This document shows positions 54,607 to 63,483 of a stretch of 64,000 nt of DNA, piece after piece. The notes under the pieces are model-generated. The model was not told the DNA's origin. It worked only from the letters and a program-made list of their open reading frames with translations, and made no database searches. Positions within the stretch are counted from its first letter, which is position 1. Every line of letters starts with the position of its first letter. The stretch comes from Lactiplantibacillus plantarum (GTDB taxonomy: Bacteria > Bacillota > Bacilli > Lactobacillales > Lactobacillaceae). Where the stretch lies: positions 2,976,001 through 3,040,000 of the forward strand of contig NZ_CP039121.1 of assembly GCF_014131735.1 (NCBI RefSeq), read 5' to 3'. The position numbers and the translations under genes were made by a program.

Positions 54607-56445
54607 TTATTTCAATTCTGATACCATCTTATCATATTTAGGTGAACTCAATAGATCGTCAGTAATTAATACTTGGACCTGCGTGTAACGGGTCTTTAAG
54701 TTTTTAGCTGCTTCTGCACTTGAAACAACTAATAAACTATTATTATCAGCCAATTCGTCAATTCCTAAGTTCTTAACACTCACATGCTTGTTGGCTTTCT
54801 TGACCCGATCCTTCATCAAGGACGTTGCCATTGTGGCTGTTCCTAAATGACCATCGTGGTGAACAAAGACAATTTCATCAACAACACTCAAATCTAAGTT
54901 AGCTGGTAGGTCGTCGGGTGCAGCCGTCGTTGCTTGTGGTGCTGCGGATGCAGGTGCAGCATCGCTAACTTGATCACGAGCCTTTAAGTTAACCACAACT
55001 TGGTCATACTTTGGACTACTCAAGAAGTTGTCAACGGCTAACCGTAAGGCGTGTGGTGCTTTTTGAGCCGCCCGATCAGCTAATTCGTTTTGCGTAATCA
55101 CTAATAAACCAGGTTCGTCTTTCAAATTGCTAATCGCCGTGTTGGTGACGGACATGCTAATGCCAGCCTTCTTGACTTTATCCCGTAATAAGGAAGCCCC
55201 CATTGCGGATGATCCCATTCCGGCATCACAGGCAAAAATAATATGGTCAACATCTTTGTATGAAGCAATCACATCAGCTGGTTCAGCGTCAGTCGCACTA
55301 GCAGCTTCAGCATTGCCACTCTTCATGTCGCTCATTTTACCTTGAGCAGCGGCTAAGTCATCATCACCGGTCGACTTGTCACGTTTCAAGACAATTGCGG
55401 CAACGATAAATGATGCTAAGGTTGCTAACGTTACCCCGATAATTAAACCAATGTAGTTAGAAATACTCTTTGGTGACATTAATAGTAATGAAATAATGGA
55501 ACCAGGTGAAGGTGTTGAACGTAAACCAACGTTTAGTAAACTGAATGTGGCTGTCCCAGTAACCCCACCAGCGATAACAGCTAGGAACAATGCTGGCTTC
55601 ATTAATACGTATGGGAAATAAATTTCATGAATCCCACCAAGAAAATGAATAATAATCGCACTGGGTGCAGAAGCCTTAGCAGTCCCTTTACCAAACAAGG
55701 CAAAGGCTAATAAGACCCCAAGACCTGGACCTGGATCTGGTTCTAGCAAGAACAGAATTGACTTACCCGCACTAGATGCAGCCTGAATCCCAAGCGGTGT
55801 TAAGATACCTTGGTTAATCGCATTGTTTAAGAATAAAATCTTGGCTGGTTCAATGAAGACGTTGGCTAATGGCAATAGCTTCATCTTAATGATCCAGTCA
55901 ACACCGGCAGCCATAGCAGCACTTGCACCAGCAACCAATGGGCCGATTGCAAAGTAACCCAGGATTGCTAGTAACATCCCGATAATCCCAGCGGAGAAGT
56001 TGTTAACCAACATTTCAAACCCGCTCTTAATCTTATCGGAAATGGCGTCATCCCACTTCTTAATGCACCAACCGCCTAAAGGCCCCATAATCATGGCACC
56101 GATAAACATTGGGATTGAAGAACCAACGATGACCCCCATAGTGGCAATCGCACCAACGACCCCACCACGATGACCGGCAAACAAAGTCCCACCAGTAAAC
56201 GCTATCAATAATGGCAATAAATAATGGACCATTGGTTGAATCATCTTAGCTAATCCAGCATTAGGCCACCAACCACCAGCCATAAAGATGGCGGTAATTA
56301 AGCCCCAAGCAATGAAGGCGCCGATGTTCGGCATAACCATATTACTTAGTGCACTCCCAAATTTTTGAACGCGTGCCTTAACGCCCAGTTTCTTTTTCGC
56401 AACAGGAGCGCTTTGGGTTGCATTCGTATTTACATTTTCACTCAT
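54607..56445 (-). CDS. mtlA: PTS mannitol EIICB with a second, degenerate EIIB domain
   Basis: Permease of 612 residues. EIIC fills about 25-355 with the sugar motif GGIHEIYFPYV. EIIB1 (about 398-485) has the phospho-Cys406 in FACDAGMGSSAMG. A Pro/Ala-rich linker (about 488-515) follows, then a second EIIB-like copy (about 520-612). It aligns well (VKKAN, SSPKYD repeated) but has VHHDGHLGTATM instead of the Cys loop, so it cannot carry phosphate. The normal MtlA has EIICB with one EIIB; the extra copy is unusual. AGGAG nine bases before the ATG at 56445. First gene of the operon; uptake of mannitol as mannitol-1-phosphate. Confidence 0.92.
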   Translation of the reverse strand: MSENVNTNATQSAPVAKKKLGVKARVQKFGSALSNMVMPNIGAFIAWGLITAIFMAGGWWPNAGLAKMIQPMVHYLLPLLIAFTGGTLFAGHRGGVVGAIATMGVIVGSSIPMFIGAMIMGPLGGWCIKKWDDAISDKIKSGFEMLVNNFSAGIIGMLLAILGYFAIGPLVAGASAAMAAGVDWIIKMKLLPLANVFIEPAKILFLNNAINQGILTPLGIQAASSAGKSILFLLEPDPGPGLGVLLAFALFGKGTAKASAPSAIIIHFLGGIHEIYFPYVLMKPALFLAVIAGGVTGTATFSLLNVGLRSTPSPGSIISLLLMSPKSISNYIGLIIGVTLATLASFIVAAIVLKRDKSTGDDDLAAAQGKMSDMKSGNAEAASATDAEPADVIASYKDVDHIIFACDAGMGSSAMGASLLRDKVKKAGISMSVTNTAISNLKDEPGLLVITQNELADRAAQKAPHALRLAVDNFLSSPKYDQVVVNLKARDQVSDAAPASAAPQATTAAPDDLPANLDLSVVDEIVFVHHDGHLGTATMATSLMKDRVKKANKHVSVKNLGIDELADNNSLLVVSSAEAAKNLKTRYTQVQVLITDDLLSSPKYDKMVSELK

Positions 56446-56492
56446 TAGGTAAAGCTCCTTCCTTTTTCTTAACAACTTAATCATATCCATCG

Positions 56493-56507
56493 TGGTAAGC
56501 GGTTTCA
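56493..56507 (-). promoter_or_regulatory. cre-like site in the mtlA leader
   Basis: TGGTAAGCGGTTTCA fits WTGNAANCGNWNNCW with one mismatch, 48 bases upstream of the mtlA start. Confidence 0.55.
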
Positions 56508-56526
56508 AGAACTTCTAGTTAGACCC

Positions 56527-56548
56527 GTGGCACAGGAAACTGTGCCAC
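56527..56548. promoter_or_regulatory. MtlR operator candidate
   Basis: GTGGCACAG-GAAA-CTGTGCCAC is a perfect 9-bp inverted repeat, about 80 bases upstream of the mtlA start. It resembles the MtlR site of Bacillus (TTGNCACA-N4-TGTGNCAA) with a spacer two bases longer between CACA and TGTG. A further half-site TGGCACAG lies at 56581-56588. The rest of the 56446-56806 gap is promoter region for mtlA and the dipeptidase gene. Confidence 0.6.
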
Positions 56549-56806
56549 AATTAAACTCACTAATTCACAAAGTTAAAATTTGGCACAGTATCGATAAACA
56601 CTTTTATATCGGCAATACCAGCAGACTAATTAAACTTGTTTCGTCAGCTATGATTTCATTTTCACAATTAAATTCAACATTTTATGCAGAAAACACCTGG
56701 CAATTCTCTCATCATTTTATTATTTAAATGATTACGAATACGATTTAACGTTGAAATCCCCTCGCAAGCTCCTATACTTATAATTAACTAAGGAGTGACC
56801 TATGTA

Positions 56807-58222
56807 ATGAAAAAAGATACTGATTGTACCGAAATATTGGTTGGGAAAGCTGCTAGCATGGATGGTTCGACCATCGTTGCCCGCAACGAAGATGGCTACG
56901 GCCCAATTAATCCGATTAAGTTTATTGTGCACGAAGCCCACGACCAAACTAACGCCAGCTACACTTCCGTAACTACCGGCGTCACCGTTCCGCTGCCTGA
57001 CCATGCCTACCGCTACACCGCAACCCCCCAAGCCGATCAAAGCGATGGGCAGTACGAGGAAGCTGGGATCAACGAATTAAATGTCGGGATGAGCGCAACT
57101 GAAACCACTGCCACCAATGCCCGCGTACTCGGTTATGATCCGCTCGTCCATGATGGCGTAGATGAAGAAGCCATGGTCACCCTCGTTTTACCCTACATTA
57201 AAAGTGCTAAGGAAGGTGTCCAACGCTTAGGTGCCCTAATTGAAAAATACGGAACTGGTGAAAGCAACAGTATCGCCTTTAACGATCACGACGATATCTG
57301 GTTGTTCGAAACCGCTGGTGGTCACCATTGGGGGGCAGTTCGGATGCCCGAAGACACCTACGCAATTGTTCCCAACCAAACCGTGGTGCAAGAGATGGAT
57401 CTCAACGATACCGACAATTTCCTAGGTGCCAGTGATTTAGTGGACTTCGTTGAAAAGTATCACCTCAACCCAACACCCGGTCACTTTAATTTCCGTGAAA
57501 TCTTTGGTACCCAAAGTGAGGCGGATGCTTATTACAACACTCCGCGAACATGGTATGGTCAAAAACTATTTAATCCCGAAATCGAACAGAATCCCACTGA
57601 TCAAAACATGCCGCTATTCCGACAACCAAGCAAAAAATTGGCTATTGAAGACGTTCAGTTCTTCTTATCTTCACACTATAACGGGACGCCTTACGATCCA
57701 TTTGGCACTTTCGCTTCTGGTAACGCCCGTGAACAAACACGTTACCGGTCTATCGCGATGGATCGCAATCAGTGCTCATCTATTCTGCAAATCCGGAATG
57801 ACGTGCCTGCTAAGCAAGCCGCCATTCAATGGATCGCACTAGGTTTCTTCGCTTACGCCCCATACGTGCCCTTCTTTACCAACATCAATGACACGCCGAT
57901 TGATTATCGCAATACAACTAGCACGGTCAGCGTTGATAACGTCTACTGGTTATCAAAAACGCTCTCCGTCTTGATTGAACCACACTGGCATGAATTTGCT
58001 GAAACGGTCAATGCCTATCGCGACGGGTGCCAATCATATGCCCGTGGCCGGGTTGCCGCAACCGACGCAGCCATTGCCGGCAATCCGACCGATTTCTTGA
58101 CCAAAGCCAATAGCGAAACCGCCGCCGAAATTTCCAACCGGACCCATGCGTTGTTTGATACTTTGGTTAAGCAAGGGCTGTTGTTATCGAAAACGACTTG
58201 GGAAAAAGGACAAAATCTATAA
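56807..58222 (+). CDS. C69 family dipeptidase (PepD type)
   Basis: N-terminal-nucleophile hydrolase of 471 residues. Cys7 in DTDCTEILVG is the likely nucleophile, exposed after removal of a very short propeptide; the following GKAASMDGSTIVARNEDG is typical of C69 dipeptidases. These split dipeptides in the cytoplasm; no signal peptide is seen. AAGGAG lies before the ATG at 56807; a GTG four codons earlier overlaps it. Single gene with promoter TTGAAA / TATACT region upstream. Confidence 0.9.
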   Translation: MKKDTDCTEILVGKAASMDGSTIVARNEDGYGPINPIKFIVHEAHDQTNASYTSVTTGVTVPLPDHAYRYTATPQADQSDGQYEEAGINELNVGMSATETTATNARVLGYDPLVHDGVDEEAMVTLVLPYIKSAKEGVQRLGALIEKYGTGESNSIAFNDHDDIWLFETAGGHHWGAVRMPEDTYAIVPNQTVVQEMDLNDTDNFLGASDLVDFVEKYHLNPTPGHFNFREIFGTQSEADAYYNTPRTWYGQKLFNPEIEQNPTDQNMPLFRQPSKKLAIEDVQFFLSSHYNGTPYDPFGTFASGNAREQTRYRSIAMDRNQCSSILQIRNDVPAKQAAIQWIALGFFAYAPYVPFFTNINDTPIDYRNTTSTVSVDNVYWLSKTLSVLIEPHWHEFAETVNAYRDGCQSYARGRVAATDAAIAGNPTDFLTKANSETAAEISNRTHALFDTLVKQGLLLSKTTWEKGQNL

Positions 58223-58232
58223 AAAAATCATC

Positions 58233-58274
58233 AACGACGTGCTACTGGAACATTTCAGTAGCACGTCGTTTTGT
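58233..58274. terminator. Bidirectional terminator
   Basis: AACGACGTGCTACTG (58233-58247) pairs with CAGTAGCACGTCGTT (58256-58270), Ts on both sides; converging genes. Confidence 0.87.
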
Positions 58275-58278
58275 GTTT

Positions 58279-59199
58279 TTAATTATCATTGATATGCTGA
58301 TGTGCTAACCGATACCCATGCTGCTCACGATAATCATTGGGAGTTATCGCCACTTCGCGTTTGAACGCAGTAAAGAAACTACTATTATTTTTATAGCCTA
58401 ATTCAGCTGCAATTTGTTCAATTCGCTTATTAGAAAATGCCAGCATTCGTTTGGCCAGTTCAATACGAATAAATGTTAATTGTTCCGAAAAGCTCTTGTT
58501 GAACAGTCGTCGACACAGCCTTGAAAAATAATTTTTATCATATCCAAAGTAACATGCCGTTTCTTTTAACGTCGCATCTGCGTTATGTGCGACTAAATAC
58601 GTAAAAATCATCCCTGATTGCGTATCAGCATTAACATGTCGAATATTTTTACCAGGAAAATAAGAATCCGTAATCGAGATGCGTTCCTCATGATGCCGCA
58701 ATAGTTCCGTCATTAACAATCCCACCGTCATTTCTCGTTGATAATCAATAAAAACATCTTGCAAATCTTGCCGTTCTAACTCCGTCAACAAATCAAAGTA
58801 CCGTTGGGTTATCTGATTTCGCAATTGGCGATAAACAATAAACCGCAATGTCCGCTCACCCGCATTCATTAAATCATGAACCATTGGGTTATCTCCGACA
58901 ACCACCAAGTTTAATGGCGTAGGCGCATGCAGACGTTCCGAAAAAACACTTAACTTTACTGGTGCCCCCCTATTAATAATATTAATTGGCTGCGCAGATG
59001 AAACCATTACAATATCATCTGGGGACAGTGCCACGTACTTTCCGGCTAATGTTAATTCAGCGAAATCGTGGCTCACGATAAAGCGAATGTGAAACTCTGA
59101 ACTGCAATTTGGTGAACTTGAAAGATCATTACGGCGTAGACCAATAAAATCGCTTTCTTTCAATTGATAATTGCTATTTACCGTATTTATAGAAGCCAT
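58279..59199 (-). CDS. AraC family transcriptional regulator
   Basis: Regulator of 306 residues. An N-terminal cupin-like sensor domain is followed by two AraC helix-turn-helix motifs in the last 100 residues (TLKETACYFGYDKNYFSRLCRRLF; RIEQIAAELGYKNNSSFFTAFKR, ending TPNDYREQ). AGGTGA lies before the ATG at 59199. Divergent from the FAD oxidoreductase and MFS genes with 126 bases between, so it is the likely activator of that pair, sensing its substrate. Confidence 0.92.
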   Translation of the reverse strand: MASINTVNSNYQLKESDFIGLRRNDLSSSPNCSSEFHIRFIVSHDFAELTLAGKYVALSPDDIVMVSSAQPINIINRGAPVKLSVFSERLHAPTPLNLVVVGDNPMVHDLMNAGERTLRFIVYRQLRNQITQRYFDLLTELERQDLQDVFIDYQREMTVGLLMTELLRHHEERISITDSYFPGKNIRHVNADTQSGMIFTYLVAHNADATLKETACYFGYDKNYFSRLCRRLFNKSFSEQLTFIRIELAKRMLAFSNKRIEQIAAELGYKNNSSFFTAFKREVAITPNDYREQHGYRLAHQHINDN

Positions 59200-59325
59200 C
59201 ACTATCACCTGTCAATCCCTTAAAAGATATATAAACATATTAATAAGGATATTATACACTATCAACTTGTGCATATTTTAGCTTTATACTAACTTTGTAA
59301 ATTCGAATAAGGGAGTGCAACTATT

Positions 59326-60831
59326 ATGACTAATCGAACAATTGATACTGATGTCCTCATTGCAGGCACAGGTGGTACAGGACTAGCCGCTGCATACGCA
59401 GCCGTGACCCATGGACTTAAAGTCACCGTTATTGAAAAGCAATCACAAATTGGCGGTAACACAAAAATCTCAAGTGGATTTTTCGCCATTAATAGCCGTG
59501 AACAACGGGAAGCCGGTATGCACCTAACAACTCAGGAGGCCATTACACAATTAGCCGACTACAATCACTATTTGTCCAATGGTACCCTACTTGCGCGGAT
59601 CGTTAACCGCTCGGCAGATACCTTAGCCTGGTTGGAAAAAATGGGAATGGAAATCAAACTCAACCCAACTGCCAATACGACTCAGTTTGCGCATCGTAAT
59701 AATGATTATCGTGGGGGTTCCTATCATATGTACCAACATAAAGACGAGAGCTATCAGCGCATCCAACAAACATTAACGACTGCCGGTGTCAATTTTCACT
59801 TTAATACGACCTTTACTGACCTGGTAATTACCAACGGAGCAGTCACTGGCGCAACAGCCATGACCGCTTCAGGTGACCAGCTAACAATCACCGCCCACGC
59901 AGTCGTTGTGGCAACCGGTGGGTACGGTGGTGATCGTGAAAAAGTTGCTCGAACCATGCACACCACGCATCTAAGAACCTTAGGTGTTCCAAATAACGGT
60001 GAAGGTCTGGCTGCTATGGTTAAAGCTGGCGGTACTGACATCGACAGCCATGCGCTCATTCATGCTGCGCAACTAGCTAAATCCCAAGTCACTCAAAAGA
60101 CTTCTCAGCAACACCTTGCTGGTTTTTCCGGTAATCCATTAACCCAATTATTATTAACCCCTCAACTATGGGTCAACATGCAGGGACAACGATTCACCAA
60201 CGAAGATGTGGTCTACGATACCGTTGAATGGGCGAACGCTGCTTGGTCTCAGGGTGGTCAATATCTCTTTATCGTGGATCAGGCCACGCTCAATACATTC
60301 ACCACCAACCGCAATCGCGAAGAAGTGTCTCAAGCAGGACCGGGCGCAGCGACTGGCAGTGGTGACTTTACCGCATTAGCTGAAGATGCTGTCACTGGTA
60401 AAACAGCTTTTAAGGGGAACTCACTCACTGAGCTAGCCACTAATGCTGGTATGGATCCTTCAACATTGAGCCAGACCGTCGCTACTTATAATCAAGCTGT
60501 CGCGTCCAAAAACGACAGCGAATTCAGTAAGCGCTTGCAGTCCTTGGATTATTCAATTAGTGATGGTCCCTTCTACGCCTTCATCTGCCAAGCCGCCTAT
60601 CTTGGTACGGTCGGTGGTGTTCGGGTCAATCGAAATCTCGCCGTTTTAGATGACGATTTCAAACCTATTCCCGGTCTTTATACTGGTGGCGCCAATGCTG
60701 GTGGTTACTATGAGGGACACAGCTATCCTGCATTTGAAGGCCTTGCCTCTGGCTTTACTTGGACGTCGGGCCGAATTGCAGGAACAAGTGCCGCGGCTTA
60801 CGTCAAAGCAAAGTTCGCCACTGTCAACTAA
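59326..60831 (+). CDS. FAD-dependent oxidoreductase of the fumarate/urocanate reductase superfamily
   Basis: Flavoprotein of 501 residues. FAD-binding GTGGTGLAAAYAAV (14-27) and VIEKQSQIGGNTKISSGFF follow the Rossmann pattern; the C-terminus has IPGLYTGGANAGGYYEGHSYPAFEG. No haem-binding or FMN-binding domain is fused, and there is no signal peptide, so it works in the cytoplasm with an external electron source. By my reading the segment GQRFTNEDVVYD has Tyr297 where fumarate reductases carry the catalytic Arg, so fumarate is an unlikely substrate. Co-transcribed with the MFS gene 45 bases downstream. AGGGAG before the ATG. Confidence 0.87.
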   Translation: MTNRTIDTDVLIAGTGGTGLAAAYAAVTHGLKVTVIEKQSQIGGNTKISSGFFAINSREQREAGMHLTTQEAITQLADYNHYLSNGTLLARIVNRSADTLAWLEKMGMEIKLNPTANTTQFAHRNNDYRGGSYHMYQHKDESYQRIQQTLTTAGVNFHFNTTFTDLVITNGAVTGATAMTASGDQLTITAHAVVVATGGYGGDREKVARTMHTTHLRTLGVPNNGEGLAAMVKAGGTDIDSHALIHAAQLAKSQVTQKTSQQHLAGFSGNPLTQLLLTPQLWVNMQGQRFTNEDVVYDTVEWANAAWSQGGQYLFIVDQATLNTFTTNRNREEVSQAGPGAATGSGDFTALAEDAVTGKTAFKGNSLTELATNAGMDPSTLSQTVATYNQAVASKNDSEFSKRLQSLDYSISDGPFYAFICQAAYLGTVGGVRVNRNLAVLDDDFKPIPGLYTGGANAGGYYEGHSYPAFEGLASGFTWTSGRIAGTSAAAYVKAKFATVN

Positions 60832-60876
60832 ATCATAAATCCAATATTGAGTCTTTTATTTAGGGGGATGTCCAGC

Positions 60877-62085
60877 ATGGAAACAACAAAATCGATATCG
60901 GGACCAGGTAAAAGCTACGTTTCTAAGACCCGGATTGGGGTTCTTGCAGTCAGTTCAATGGGCATGGCGGCACTCGCAATTACCCCATCCTATGCAGCAA
61001 TCGCATCCAATTTTTCACTCAGTAATACGAGTGTCCAGATGTTAACATCATTGCCTAATCTATTTATGATGTTAGCAGGGTTGATTATTGGCAAACTAAC
61101 GGCAACCAAGCTCAATCTCAAAACATTAACCCTTAGTGCGGCAATCTTAGTAATTATCGGTGGTTTTCTACCATTAGCCTTCCACACAAACTTCATGTTT
61201 TTGTTATTTTGCTCGTGCTTAGTCGGTCTAGGTCAAGGCGCCTGCACCAATTTATCACAAGTCTTAATTTCTCAAATGCTACCAGAAACCGAACGCCAGT
61301 CCACTATGGGTTTAACAACCACCTTCACCAATCTCGGTGGTATTGTCTTCATCATGGGTGGCGGCCAGCTAGCTGCAACGAACGGTTGGGTAAATAATTA
61401 TTGGATTTACTTATTCTCAGCACTTATTTTGATTGTGATCTTAACATTAGTGCCGATGCATCCGGCAGCAGTCAATGCAGCCAACGATCAGGATACCGGT
61501 GAACAAATTAAGCTCAACAAATACGTCTTTTTCTGTGCCTTCTGGGGATTCTGCACGTTACTCTTAAATAATGTTTTGAACAACAACATTTCACTATTTG
61601 TTGCTGAAGAAAAACTTGGCGCAACCTCACAAGCCGCTCTGACGTCAACCGTTTCATTAATTGGGGGGATGCTATGCGGCTTGATTGTTGGCGTTATCGG
61701 CAAGCGGTTCAAATACTCATCCATCACAATCTCGTTTATCTTATACGGCCTGTCCTACCTGTTAATCGGTCTTGGACATTCGCTATGGTTAGCCTTTGTA
61801 GGTAGCTTCATCGTGGGTGCCGCAATGAGTATCGCCATGGGACAATTTCCATATTTGATCTCAATTTCAGTTGGCAAAAACAGTGTTTCGATGGCCCTAG
61901 GTGTGTACGTCGCGATTTACTCAATCGGGGGTGTGGTCAGTCCTTTCATCGTTAATCCATTGACTAAATTAGTTGCTGGTATGGGTATTAACGTCTTCGT
62001 AGTCAGCGGCGTTATTGCGCTGATCCTAGGTGTACTATGTATGGGATTTCAGTTCCAGAAAAAATTAGTAACGGCGGCACAATAA
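60877..62085 (+). CDS. MFS transporter
   Basis: Membrane protein of 403 residues with twelve hydrophobic segments and a cytoplasmic N-terminus of about 25 residues. It resembles aromatic-acid or cyanate-type MFS importers, which is only a weak guide. GGGGG lies nine bases before the ATG at 60877; the frame is open ten codons further out. Second gene of the FAD oxidoreductase unit; probably imports its substrate or exports its product. Confidence 0.88.
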   Translation: METTKSISGPGKSYVSKTRIGVLAVSSMGMAALAITPSYAAIASNFSLSNTSVQMLTSLPNLFMMLAGLIIGKLTATKLNLKTLTLSAAILVIIGGFLPLAFHTNFMFLLFCSCLVGLGQGACTNLSQVLISQMLPETERQSTMGLTTTFTNLGGIVFIMGGGQLAATNGWVNNYWIYLFSALILIVILTLVPMHPAAVNAANDQDTGEQIKLNKYVFFCAFWGFCTLLLNNVLNNNISLFVAEEKLGATSQAALTSTVSLIGGMLCGLIVGVIGKRFKYSSITISFILYGLSYLLIGLGHSLWLAFVGSFIVGAAMSIAMGQFPYLISISVGKNSVSMALGVYVAIYSIGGVVSPFIVNPLTKLVAGMGINVFVVSGVIALILGVLCMGFQFQKKLVTAAQ

Positions 62086-62107
62086 CCGACTTGACCGACA
62101 AAGTTAA

Positions 62108-62149
62108 AAAGCCGTGCTTCACAACGCAATCGTTATGAAGCACGGCTTT
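62108..62149. terminator. Bidirectional terminator
   Basis: AAAGCCGTGCTTCA (62108-62121) pairs perfectly with 62136-62149, between converging genes. Confidence 0.85.
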
Positions 62150-62174
62150 CAAATCATTTTTAGCTTAATTAAAA

Positions 62175-62888
62175 TTAATACTTCTTGCTTAACTTGCTAG
62201 CAGCCGCTTCGTCAATGATAACGGTAACGTCTGGATGGTTTTGCAAGATACTTGCTGGTAATTCAGGGGTATCTGGGCCTTCAATCATACCCTTGACCGC
62301 ATCAGCCTTGTTTTCGCCGAATGCTTCGAGCAATAAGTGCTTGCTCTTCATGATGGAAGCTAAGCCCATTGAGAAGGCTTGCTTAGGAACATCATTTTCG
62401 CTGGCGAAGAACCGCGCGTTAGCTTCAATCGTTGATTCAGTTAAATCAACCACGTGCGTCGTAATATCGCGAGGAGTACCTGGTTCGTTAAAACCAATGT
62501 GACCATTACGGCCAATCCCTAAGATTTGTAAGTCAATTGGGTGTTCGTCAATCACTTTGTCGTAACGCTTAACTTCAGCTTCTGGATCTGAAGCTAAACC
62601 GTTTGGCAAGAATGATTCCTTAAATGGCTTGTCATTGAATAAATGAGTTTGCATGAAGTATTTATAACTTTGGTCGTTGTCTGGTGCAATCCCAACGTAT
62701 TCATCCAAGTTAACGGATGTGCAGTCACTGAAATCTAAGTCACTATTAACGATTTCTTTGTAAGTTGTAACGGGTGTCGAACCAGTTGCCAACCCAAATA
62801 CTTTCGCACCATTGTCTAAAGCATTCTTAAATACTTTGAAACCTTCTTTTCCGCCGGCAGCTTGATCCTTTACTACGATAACTTTCAT
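62175..62888 (-). CDS. nagB: Glucosamine-6-phosphate deaminase
   Basis: Enzyme of 237 residues that turns glucosamine-6-phosphate into fructose-6-phosphate and ammonia. [14 protein letters not shown] binds the phosphate, NLDEYVG and the His in [12 protein letters not shown] belong to the active site. GAGGGAG is 12 bases before the ATG at 62888; the frame is open 12 codons upstream. Single gene. No nagA is adjacent. Two operators and a cre site stand in its promoter. Confidence 0.95.
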
Positions 62889-62910
62889 AATTAACTGACT
62901 CCCTCTTTGT

Positions 62911-62945
62911 TTGGTATAGTCCAATTGTATATTGGTCTAGACTAA
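62911..62945 (-). promoter_or_regulatory. Pair of dre/NagR-like operators at nagB
   Basis: TTGGTATAGTCCAA (62911-62924) and TTGGTCTAGACTAA (62932-62945) are near-palindromes of the TGGTCTAGACCA type bound by HutC-family regulators NagR and DasR. Their starts are 21 bases apart, two helical turns, between the promoter and the nagB start. Confidence 0.65.
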
Positions 62946-62984
62946 AATTCAAGAGGTTTGTCTGAAATATTTCACTTTTATTTT

Positions 62985-62999
62985 TTGCAATCGTTATCA
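62985..62999 (-). promoter_or_regulatory. cre site at nagB
   Basis: TTGCAATCGTTATCA matches WTGNAANCGNWNNCW without mismatch. A further perfect palindrome, TGAAATATTTCA, lies at 62963-62974. Confidence 0.6.
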
Positions 63000-63037
63000 T
63001 TGTTAAACTGTCAAGCCAAACTCCTTTAATAAATTAA

Positions 63038-63066
63038 TTGTATTTTTCGATAATTTTGCCTATACT
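63038..63066 (+). promoter_or_regulatory. Promoter of the small RNA candidate
   Basis: TTGTAT (63038-63043) and TATACT (63061-63066) with 17 bases between; start expected near 63073. Confidence 0.6.
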
Positions 63067-63072
63067 TAACAT

Positions 63073-63142
63073 GTTCGTAACTCCGTGGAACGTGAGAAAT
63101 TCCACGACTAGCCAAGGCTGCAAAGTCATTGGCTATTTTTTT
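63073..63142 (+). ncRNA. Small structured RNA candidate
   Basis: Between the promoter above and a T7 run lie two hairpins: CGTGGAA/TTCCACG (63084-63090 and 63100-63106) and TAGCCAA/TTGGCTA (63109-63115 and 63129-63135). The second plus seven Ts forms an intrinsic terminator. About 70 nt, without a reading frame that has a ribosome binding site. It could be a free small RNA or a terminator-type riboswitch in front of the XRE gene 125 bases further on. No known family recognised. Confidence 0.5.
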
Positions 63143-63267
63143 GCGCTCATACCTCTACGCCAACCATTTATTTGTTCACATTTCAATCAAACTATCCAAC
63201 ATTTACATTGCAATTGGTAACTGCTAAAATTAGCTTTGTATGGAAGATATATATTACATAAAGGGAG

Positions 63268-63471
63268 ATGTTAACCGCGAATCATGTCAAGCAATACCGG
63301 TTAATGGCCGGATTCTCACAAAAAGAACTCGCCAGCAAGACTGGCATCACCCGTCAAACCCTGAGTTTGATTGAAAAGGGCACCTATAACCCATCACTGA
63401 AACTCTGCCTCAACCTCTGTCACGCACTCAACCAAACACTCGATACTGTCTTTTGGGTCGAACCCAGTTAG
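63268..63471 (+). CDS. Small XRE-family HTH regulator
   Basis: Protein of 67 residues that is nothing but a Cro/CI-type helix-turn-helix (about 8-60; GFSQKELASKTGITRQTLSLIEKG), the size of YozG-like regulators. The ATG directly follows AAAGGGAG, leaving little spacing, so translation may be weak. Followed after 12 bases by a membrane-protein gene; such pairs often regulate themselves. Confidence 0.85.
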   Translation: MLTANHVKQYRLMAGFSQKELASKTGITRQTLSLIEKGTYNPSLKLCLNLCHALNQTLDTVFWVEPS

Positions 63472-63483
63472 GAGATCCCTGCC

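Noticed and set aside
56527..56727. 66-codon frame on the plus strand
   Set aside because: Begins inside the mannitol operator palindrome and has no ribosome binding site.
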